The notes under the pieces were generated by a model. The model saw nothing but the letters and a program-made list of their open reading frames with translations, did no database searches and had not been told where the DNA came from. A DNA stretch of 41,042 bases from Ignavibacteriales bacterium. GTDB taxonomy: Bacteria > Bacteroidota > Ignavibacteria > UBA10030. Where the stretch lies: the NCBI GenBank assembly GCA_016193365.1, contig JACPSI010000064.1, positions 1-41,042 on the forward strand, read 5' to 3'. Numbering within the stretch: the first letter of the stretch is position 1; each line of letters starts with the position of its first letter. The translations under genes and the position numbers were made by a program. Below are positions 34,562 to 41,042 of the stretch, piece by piece.

Positions 34562-34865
34562 CTACCGCAGCAACATCATCCTTTTCATACTGCCGTAAAC
34601 CGATTCCTTTGTCCCCCCGCTCACAACAATTCTGTAGAAATATGCACCTGTCGTCAAATTCCGGCCATCCAGTTTCGCTTCGTAGAATCCAGTCCCCTGC
34701 TGGCCATCAACAAGTGTAGCTACCTCCTGTCCCAACAGGTTATAGACTTTGAGCGACACGCTATACAATGACGAGTTGTTTGGCAATGAAAACCTGATAA
34801 CCGTCTCAGGATTGAACGGGTTCGGATAGTTTTGATAAAGATCAAACTCTGACGGCACTGATCGA
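34562..34865 (-). repeat. Sorting-domain cassette, copy 1 (copy 2 at 36005-36300)
   Basis: The DNA for the sorting domain of this gene and that of the gene starting right of 36005 align along their length with roughly four in five bases equal by eye, including the stretch encoding NLLGQEVA and YQNYPNPFNPETVIR. Confidence 0.7.
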
Positions 34866-35857
34866 AGCTGTTCTTCCGCGATCGTAACGCTCGGCTGTAG
34901 GAACCATGATGTCGCTGTCGGGTCGGTTTTGAGAAAATTCAACAGCAGGTCAGCAACCTTTTGGCGCCCGCTCGTTGACGGATGTGTCCCATCGCTCTGG
35001 AAATCGGTGCACTGCCAGATCAGCCCGTCGATTCTTTGTATCATCCCGTCTGCCCATAGATAAGGACCCCACGCCAGCCATGGCGCCTGAGGATTTGACC
35101 CGGTTGCCGCCAGGGTGGAATCCCCGTTGACCTGTTTTTCAATAAGCCACTTGACGGCAAACCCGGATTCATACGCGTAGGGTTCAGGGTTCAGCGTTGT
35201 CGACGCGTATCCTCCGTAGATTCTACTGGAATAGTATGCGATTTTGATATTCGGAAATTTGACTTTCAAAATGCGCGCAATCGATTCATAGTTTCCTTGC
35301 AGCATTTGTGCGTGCACTGGAAATGCTTGCGTCGGACCGGCGTTGGCTTCTTTCACCCACGCCACCAGAACTTGTTGGCCCGTTACTCCTGCTGCCGCAA
35401 GTCGCTGCTCAACAACCGTCCAGAAGTTGGCATTCGGGTCTGAAATGGCGGAGGCCGTTTGTCCTCCCTGCGCACCATCGACAATAAAAAGCTGTGGATT
35501 CTTTACGGGGTCAGCATTCGCTATCGCAAGGAATGTCGAGAATTCCTGGGTGGTATTCGACATCCCAATCGAAACCAATACAATTTTCCCATTAGCAAGG
35601 TCCTCAGCACCGCTTGAGTTTAGAGGTTTGATTTGCTGCGCAAGCGCGCGGCCAACGGAGTCGTGAGTCGCGGGACGCTGGTTTTGTCCGTTCGGATACA
35701 ATCCTCCTGAATAGCCTTTATACAGACCCGTCCCAAGTTCGGCGAGGGGGGTAAACCCTACGGATGTATTCGAACAGTTTTGCCGTGCAAGGAGCGCATC
35801 GCACTGCAGTAAGGCAACAACCGTAAGAACAGTACGCGACAGTATACCCTGCTTCAT
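34562..35857 (-). CDS. T9SS-secreted SGNH-hydrolase-like protein
   Basis: A 431-residue protein with a signal peptide (about residues 1-25, ending LLARQ). Residues 90-310 look like an SGNH/GDSL-type esterase: Ser100 in VSIGMSNTTQEF takes the block I place, GAQGGQ (128-133) block II, WVKEANAG block III and SDGTHPSTSGRQ with Asp289 and His292 block V. The classical GDS is not conserved, so the assignment is tentative. The C-terminal 90 residues are a T9SS type A domain (YQNYPNPFNPETVIRFSLPN ... SMKRMMLLR), nearly the same as in the next gene. It should act outside the cell, possibly removing acyl groups from polysaccharides. Confidence 0.75.
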   Translation of the reverse strand: MKQGILSRTVLTVVALLQCDALLARQNCSNTSVGFTPLAELGTGLYKGYSGGLYPNGQNQRPATHDSVGRALAQQIKPLNSSGAEDLANGKIVLVSIGMSNTTQEFSTFLAIANADPVKNPQLFIVDGAQGGQTASAISDPNANFWTVVEQRLAAAGVTGQQVLVAWVKEANAGPTQAFPVHAQMLQGNYESIARILKVKFPNIKIAYYSSRIYGGYASTTLNPEPYAYESGFAVKWLIEKQVNGDSTLAATGSNPQAPWLAWGPYLWADGMIQRIDGLIWQCTDFQSDGTHPSTSGRQKVADLLLNFLKTDPTATSWFLQPSVTIAEEQLRSVPSEFDLYQNYPNPFNPETVIRFSLPNNSSLYSVSLKVYNLLGQEVATLVDGQQGTGFYEAKLDGRNLTTGAYFYRIVVSGGTKESVYGSMKRMMLLR

Positions 35858-35968
35858 TTTTCATCCATTTCTCATGGTGAAGATACGAAAGAAGATGTGC
35901 GTGAGAAAATTGCTAATGAATCATGAATGCAGAAGTTGTGCTGCAGCTCCAACGAGGGCTTGAAAGGA

Positions 35969-35986
35969 GTGAGAATCGAGTTTCTC
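35969..35986. repeat. Short hairpin between the two T9SS genes
   Basis: TGAGAA-TCGAGT-TTCTCA is a 6-bp perfect stem just past the stop of the large gene. No T-run; it may mark the transcript end. The remainder of 35858-36004 contains no gene. Confidence 0.35.
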
Positions 35987-36004
35987 ATTTCGGAATTAGC
36001 ATAT

Positions 36005-39000
36005 TCATTTCATCAGCATCATCCGCTTCACGCTTGTGTAACTCGATTCTTTTGACTCACCCGAAACCACAAACCGGTAGAAGTACGCACCTGTCGTGAG
36101 ATTCCTTCCCTCGTGTTTTGCTTCATAAAATCCAGAACTCTGCTCAGCCTCGACAAGCCTCGCCACCTCCTGCCCCAACAGGTTGTAGACCTTTAATGAT
36201 ACCTTATAAACAAAGGATGCGTTTGGCAACGAGTACCTGATAACCGTCTCGGGGTTAAACGGGTTTGGATAGTTTTGATACAAGGCAAACTCTTTCGGGA
36301 CAAGGTCGATCCCGTTGTTGTGTTTCTTCGCAAATTCAAGGCTGCCGACAATCAGTCGAAAATTCCTCTGTCCTTTGAATGTGTTGACTTCCAATCTTGA
36401 CTCCGCATTCAACCGGTGTGGCATTTTCGTGTCGAGGTCGAGCAGATGAACTTCAGATGGCGCATCGCTTAGACCTTCAAAGAACAATTTGACTTTCGCA
36501 TTCTCGTCTGGTGTTATGAGCTTGAAGTCCCACACATAGCCCTCCTCTCCAACGCCTCTGAAATCATGAGTCAGGACTCCTTCATCATTCGTGAATGAAA
36601 GAAGCACTGAGCGGTCACCCACTAACGGATGCTCAAACATGTCAAACTCATCCGCTCCGCTCACAGCGCCCTCAGCTAAGCCAATGACATTCTCGTCATC
36701 CGGCAAGCCGCCGTCGAGTCTTCTCGCCTTCAGCCTCATAGACCATGTTATTTTTTTCGAGGTTGTACCATATGCTTTCGCTATGTTACCATCAGGAAAA
36801 GCTGCCGAACCCGGCCGGTCGGTAATGTTGAATCGAAGTGTGGATGGCGTGTTAATATTAATAACAATGCCTTCCCAAGCTTTCAAGTTTGGCGGATTTG
36901 ACCTCCAGCCGTCCTTCGGCGTTTCCGTGTCATTTTCACCAACGAATTCCCACATCGTGTATGAGCCATTGTCGACGGACAGGCTTTCGATTGGCACGGT
37001 GAAATTGAAGGGATTCCCGATGAAGTTGTAGCCGGCGAGTAAAGGAATCCCTGTTTTGGCGTAATCCTCTGCTTTCGGAATACTTCCAGAACCCACTTTT
37101 ACAACCGCTCCCGATTTTAGAATGAGAAGGAATGCTCGTCCTGGAGTAATAACGGTATCATTTGAGAACGTCGGATATTCGTCGAAATCGTTGCGGGCAT
37201 TGTTTAGCTTGAAGAACCGCCACACTTTCTGGTCGTATGCACCCAGTCCTGTTTTTGTTTCGAAGACATCGTCGGGTCTTTTGTTGTCCAGGTTTAACGG
37301 CACAGAGAACATGCGGTACGCCAGTTGCGCGTCATTCCCGCTGGGCAGTGATCCGACACTGGGTTGAGTCACGTTGTTGCCGCTTGCGTCTGTCCTGGGG
37401 TTCGAAGCTTGAGTAATACGAATTTGGACAGAGTGCGTGGGCGTATAGCTCTTATTGCCCGCACTGTCCTCAGCCACAATTCGGTAATCAACCCCGAAAT
37501 TCTTGTTATCCGAGAGGAATGGTTCAGGAATCAAAGCTGTCCCACCATTCGGGCTCAAATATTCCTGAGATTGTGAGGAAATCCAGTTTGTGCCCGCTCT
37601 CCGGTATTCGAGTCGCAAGGACTCGACTCCTGATGTCAGATCGCTCGCAGTTGCAGAAATACCTATCGATTGAGGGCTGCCCGTATTGAACGGATCTACA
37701 TTGATACTGTCGTCACTGACAGTCGGCTTAACATTATCAAATTTTGCAATTACAGAGACTGCCGAAGCCGGATTTTTGTTGCCCGCGCCATCTGCCAGAT
37801 AAAAATAGATTGAGGTTGTTCCTTGCGACACAGAAATCGGAAAAGATGATCCAGAAATATTGGTCTCTATCCCCGGAGTTCCAGATGTTGGAATCGAGTT
37901 TAATCGATACCATGCTTTCGCAATGCCAGAAGGGTCGCTTGGATTCGTCCACGAGATTGTAAAGCTAGGAGAATTTGACCAAGTGTTGGGGTTAATCGTT
38001 GGATTGATGGGCGAACCCGGAGCCGTGACATCACCTGAGGCAGATGTTGTCACATTGATCGTGCCGGAATTCGTGCTCGTCCCCGAAGCGTTGTAGGCTC
38101 TCACGCGATAGTAGTAGTTGGTACTCTGTGACAAGCCCGTAACGTTGCTGCTGACAACGTTCCCAACGTCGAGATCTTGGTAACCACTGATATAGCTTGC
38201 GAACGAACTACTTATAGACACGTCCAAACGATAACCGGTTGCTGTGCCGACACTACTCCAATTTGCCGTGAAACTGGTTTGGGCGACGTTCGTAGCCGAT
38301 TGTGCCGTCGGCGCAGAAGGAGCAGACCCTCCTCCAGATCCCGTCGTCGCGCTCGCGGCATAACTCATTGCACTCTCAAACCCTGTAGAATCCACGGCGG
38401 AGATGCGATAAAAATAGGTAGTCGTTGGATTCAACCCTGAATTCTGAAATGACGCTGAAGTCGACGAGTCCTGCACAGTTACGTTTGTTGAATCTGCACC
38501 TCGATAAATTTTATATCTCATCAATGGCACCATTCCTCCGCCGTTTTGCCAACTGAGGTTAATGGTCGTTCCACTAACCGAAGCGGAAAGGTTCCTTGGC
38601 GGAAGCTGAAGGTTGAACTGGTTTGGTGAGCGGGCGATGTTGGAGATGCGGACTTCATCCACCTGGCCACGATAGTAATCGAGCGTACCACGCGCCCCAA
38701 CGATCAAATCCATCGTAGTGGAATTCAGAGTTCCAGTGATCGGCGCGGCACCTCGCAGTACCCCGTCAACGTAAATGTATGCGGTCGCCCCGCTGACGAC
38801 GCCCGCCAGATGATGCCATTGCTGAACGTCGAAGCTGTTCGGCGCTATAGCATCAACAAACGCCGACCCATAAGGATTGAGCGCCAGTCTGAAGGTTGCT
38901 CTTGCCTTAGATCCGGATTCCGGAGAGACCATGAGACTGAACGCCTCATCATTCGAAACGCCATAGGAAACATTGGAGGGGAAAGGATTGTAGTTCACCC

Positions 39001-41042
39001 ATGCCTCAACTGTAAACCCCGATCCGGGATTGAATTGACCATTCTGAGGTATCAGGATTCGATCGGGATCGCCGTTGAAGTTCCTCGCCTTCCCAAACCT
39101 TCCGTCCACAATCGTCGTCCCGCTCGCTGTGCCGTTGTTGCTGTAGCTGCTCGCATCGCTTACCGTTGAGCCGCTGGGTTCGTTCATGTGGAGAAGGAGA
39201 ACGGTGTTGGCGTCATTAGTGTACTCGCCAAGTAATGGCGGGAGCTGCGGAATGGCAGCGACTTCGTTCGAATACGTGCTCACATTATTACTTTGGTCAA
39301 CTGCGGTAGCGCGGAAGTAGTAGGTGATCCCGTTTGTTAGTGCTGTCACCGTTAATGTTGTTTCCGGCCCCGCTGTGGAAGAAACGATCGTTGTTGGACC
39401 TGGTGAAGTGTCGCCATAAATATCGTACTTATACAAATCTGTCTCCACGGGGGCAATCGTATCTGAGGTCTCGAAAGAAAACACGACGGAATATGCGCTC
39501 GTACCCCCGGAATTCTTTGCATTGACGCGCCAATAGTAGGTTGTGCCGGTCGAGAGGTTCGAAACAGCTCTGACACTATCCACAACCGTCGAATCATTCA
39601 CGATGAGACCTGAGAGAAAATTTGCAGCAGTTGCGAGCTGGACTCGATACGAAGTAGCGTCAAGTGAGCGGTTCCACGTGAGTGTCACATCGGTTGGAAC
39701 TGCTGGCGAAAGACTATTCAACGGAGAGACGAGTACAGGAACCGAAGGGGGCGAGTGATAGTACGGAACATTCAATCGATAGATCGTGAACTGGTCATCC
39801 GGCGCGTACCACAATGATTGCCCGTCCCAGGCGACCGACGCAAATGATCCCGGAGTCGGACTGATCCCAAGGGTGGAAAGATCAAATTGATAGAGGGCTG
39901 TGCCGGTCGTGGAGTATTTGAAAATGTCGTTTCCCCCTTCGGCCGATGTGCCCACCCAAAGGTTCACGCCGTCGTACGATAGTCCCGTTGGATGACCGAA
40001 GATAGCGCTCGTGCTAAAATCCAGAACCTTACTTCCATCCTTCCGATGTTTATGGAGGACGCTGAAGTTGTAGTCTCCAACCCAGAAGAATTTTCCGTCC
40101 CATTCTAGCCCGCTATTTGCCCAATAATAAGCATCAAGGGAGTCCACTCTATTGCCAACACTATCCACTTTCACGTGGTCAAACGGGGTGCCAACCGCTC
40201 CGTCACCTATCCACAATCCTGTTCCATCCCACGACAGGTCGTTATCCGGGAATCCAGAGACAGCGAATGAAGAAAGAACTGTTCCGGACGTGTCCAGCTT
40301 GTAGACATTCTTCAGATTGTCGATCATCCAAAGGTTTCGGCCATTCCAGGCAAGACCCGTCGGGCGACTTCCCGGAGAAGTGAACGAATTTCTAATGGAG
40401 ATTGACGAGAAAGACGGAGGAAGCGATGTGCTAAACATGAAAACGGAGGAATAATTGCTCCAACCCGATGTATTTCCTCCCCTGACGCGCCAATAGTGCG
40501 TACGATTGTTTTGCAGAGGTCCAACCTGCCTCGACGTCGTCGTAATCGTTGTGTCATCGAAGACAGTCGTCGAAAACGTTGGGCTTTGTGAAACCTGCAA
40601 ATGATATTTTATTGCGCCCGTTGAAGCATTCCATGTAAGTGTTGGTCGAGTGTTTTGATTGACGGCGCTATCTGCTGGTGAAGCAAGAATAGGAATCGGC
40701 GGTTCGCCGGTAATGGTTGCAGAAGCGGCATAACTCGTGGCGCCTTCAAAACCTGTGGAATCAACGGCGCTGACTCTGTAGAAATACGTGGCCTCGGCTA
40801 ATCCTGAATTCGCGTATGACGTCGAAGTGGTGGAATCAATGAGTGAGAGCGTCGTGGAATCAGCGCCACGATAAATCCTGTATCTCATCAGCGGCACTGC
40901 ACCGCCGCCGTTTTGCCAGTTGAGATTTATCGTTGTTCCGGATGGTGTGGCAACAAGATTGACCGGCGGAAGCTGGAGGTTGAACTCGCTTGGCGACCGG
41001 GCGATGTTGGAGATGCGGATTTCATCGATGAGACCAGAGATG
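36005..41042 (-). CDS. Very large modular T9SS-secreted surface protein, N-terminus outside window
   Basis: The frame is open to the right edge; 1630 residues follow the internal GTG at 40897 and about 48 more precede it, so the true start is not visible. Module order (numbered from 40897): end of a LamG domain (before 1), FN3 (1-62), FN3-like (65-158), five repeats of the form GLxWDGxxLWxGD (178-375), FN3-like (385-477), a shortened FN3 (478-550), LamG (555-765), FN3 (766-850), FN3 (855-945), Ig-like segments with CHU-type sequences (945-1190), a long domain without clear family (1190-1530), and a T9SS type A sorting domain (YQNYPNPFNPETVIRYSLPN ... SVKRMMLMK, last 90). LamG and FN3 suggest glycan or adhesion roles; no catalytic domain is evident. 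Confidence 0.85.
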   Translation of the reverse strand, partial: ISGLIDEIRISNIARSPSEFNLQLPPVNLVATPSGTTINLNWQNGGGAVPLMRYRIYRGADSTTLSLIDSTTSTSYANSGLAEATYFYRVSAVDSTGFEGATSYAASATITGEPPIPILASPADSAVNQNTRPTLTWNASTGAIKYHLQVSQSPTFSTTVFDDTTITTTSRQVGPLQNNRTHYWRVRGGNTSGWSNYSSVFMFSTSLPPSFSSISIRNSFTSPGSRPTGLAWNGRNLWMIDNLKNVYKLDTSGTVLSSFAVSGFPDNDLSWDGTGLWIGDGAVGTPFDHVKVDSVGNRVDSLDAYYWANSGLEWDGKFFWVGDYNFSVLHKHRKDGSKVLDFSTSAIFGHPTGLSYDGVNLWVGTSAEGGNDIFKYSTTGTALYQFDLSTLGISPTPGSFASVAWDGQSLWYAPDDQFTIYRLNVPYYHSPPSVPVLVSPLNSLSPAVPTDVTLTWNRSLDATSYRVQLATAANFLSGLIVNDSTVVDSVRAVSNLSTGTTYYWRVNAKNSGGTSAYSVVFSFETSDTIAPVETDLYKYDIYGDTSPGPTTIVSSTAGPETTLTVTALTNGITYYFRATAVDQSNNVSTYSNEVAAIPQLPPLLGEYTNDANTVLLLHMNEPSGSTVSDASSYSNNGTASGTTIVDGRFGKARNFNGDPDRILIPQNGQFNPGSGFTVEAWVNYNPFPSNVSYGVSNDEAFSLMVSPESGSKARATFRLALNPYGSAFVDAIAPNSFDVQQWHHLAGVVSGATAYIYVDGVLRGAAPITGTLNSTTMDLIVGARGTLDYYRGQVDEVRISNIARSPNQFNLQLPPRNLSASVSGTTINLSWQNGGGMVPLMRYKIYRGADSTNVTVQDSSTSASFQNSGLNPTTTYFYRISAVDSTGFESAMSYAASATTGSGGGSAPSAPTAQSATNVAQTSFTANWSSVGTATGYRLDVSISSSFASYISGYQDLDVGNVVSSNVTGLSQSTNYYYRVRAYNASGTSTNSGTINVTTSASGDVTAPGSPINPTINPNTWSNSPSFTISWTNPSDPSGIAKAWYRLNSIPTSGTPGIETNISGSSFPISVSQGTTSIYFYLADGAGNKNPASAVSVIAKFDNVKPTVSDDSINVDPFNTGSPQSIGISATASDLTSGVESLRLEYRRAGTNWISSQSQEYLSPNGGTALIPEPFLSDNKNFGVDYRIVAEDSAGNKSYTPTHSVQIRITQASNPRTDASGNNVTQPSVGSLPSGNDAQLAYRMFSVPLNLDNKRPDDVFETKTGLGAYDQKVWRFFKLNNARNDFDEYPTFSNDTVITPGRAFLLILKSGAVVKVGSGSIPKAEDYAKTGIPLLAGYNFIGNPFNFTVPIESLSVDNGSYTMWEFVGENDTETPKDGWRSNPPNLKAWEGIVININTPSTLRFNITDRPGSAAFPDGNIAKAYGTTSKKITWSMRLKARRLDGGLPDDENVIGLAEGAVSGADEFDMFEHPLVGDRSVLLSFTNDEGVLTHDFRGVGEEGYVWDFKLITPDENAKVKLFFEGLSDAPSEVHLLDLDTKMPHRLNAESRLEVNTFKGQRNFRLIVGSLEFAKKHNNGIDLVPKEFALYQNYPNPFNPETVIRYSLPNASFVYKVSLKVYNLLGQEVARLVEAEQSSGFYEAKHEGRNLTTGAYFYRFVVSGESKESSYTSVKRMMLMK
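38340..38690 (-). repeat. LamG-FN3 boundary duplication, copy 1 (copy 2 at 40707-41042)
   Basis: The segment encoding VDEVRISNIARSPNQFNLQL through PLMRYKIYRGADST and AVDSTGFESAMSYAASAT recurs 2367 bp to the right (789 codons), with most bases identical. This shows that the protein is built on a long internal repeat. Confidence 0.75.

Overview
The window looks like chromosome from a Bacteroidota/Chlorobiota-type bacterium, most probably on the Ignavibacteria side. This is inferred from three secreted proteins with the type IX secretion (T9SS) C-terminal sorting domain of the form YQNYPNPFNPxTxIRYxLP...NLLGQEV...GxYFYR...KRMMLLK, from moderate GC content, from a two-subunit-style methylmalonyl-CoA mutase, and from SD-led genes with frequent TTG starts. 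No rRNA, tRNA, prophage or CRISPR array was seen.

Positions 1-16.7 kb are a dense run of minus-strand housekeeping genes. A promoter overlapping the aroC stop codon probably drives HNH endonuclease - trpS - scpA - scpB - rluB - malQ (malQ runs off the left edge). aroC follows htrA across a strong terminator. Further upstream lie an RsuA-type pseudouridine synthase broken by an in-frame amber codon, then NUDIX, a PfkB kinase, mtnA, recO and htrA with gaps or overlaps of a few bases. Next come a DedA/VTT membrane protein, a P1-family peptidase, a TrmH-type rRNA methyltransferase and a T9SS-secreted protein with cadherin-like repeats.

Positions 16.9-29.3 kb are still minus strand: the methylmalonyl-CoA mutase catalytic subunit, and a compact cluster of MFS transporter - unknown protein - prmC - dtd - phosphomutase-like protein - comEC. 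The MFS start codon lies only about 12 nt beyond an intrinsic terminator that is preceded by alternative hairpins. Upstream of that are an orphan receiver-domain protein and an amidohydrolase/sodium symporter pair.

Positions 29.3-33.6 kb switch to the plus strand. A GH38 alpha-mannosidase has a leader that can fold into two mutually exclusive hairpins, one of which buries its ribosome binding site. A RAYT-type Y1 transposase follows, flanked by five copies of a 13-bp REP-like palindrome half.

Positions 33.6-41.0 kb return to the minus strand and are devoted to the cell surface: a small beta-barrel protein, an SGNH-like T9SS cargo, and a very large modular T9SS cargo (LamG, FN3 and five propeller-like repeats) that continues past the right edge. 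DNA repeats, duplicated cassettes and a decayed sorting-domain fragment show that this end of the window is evolving by duplication and recombination.
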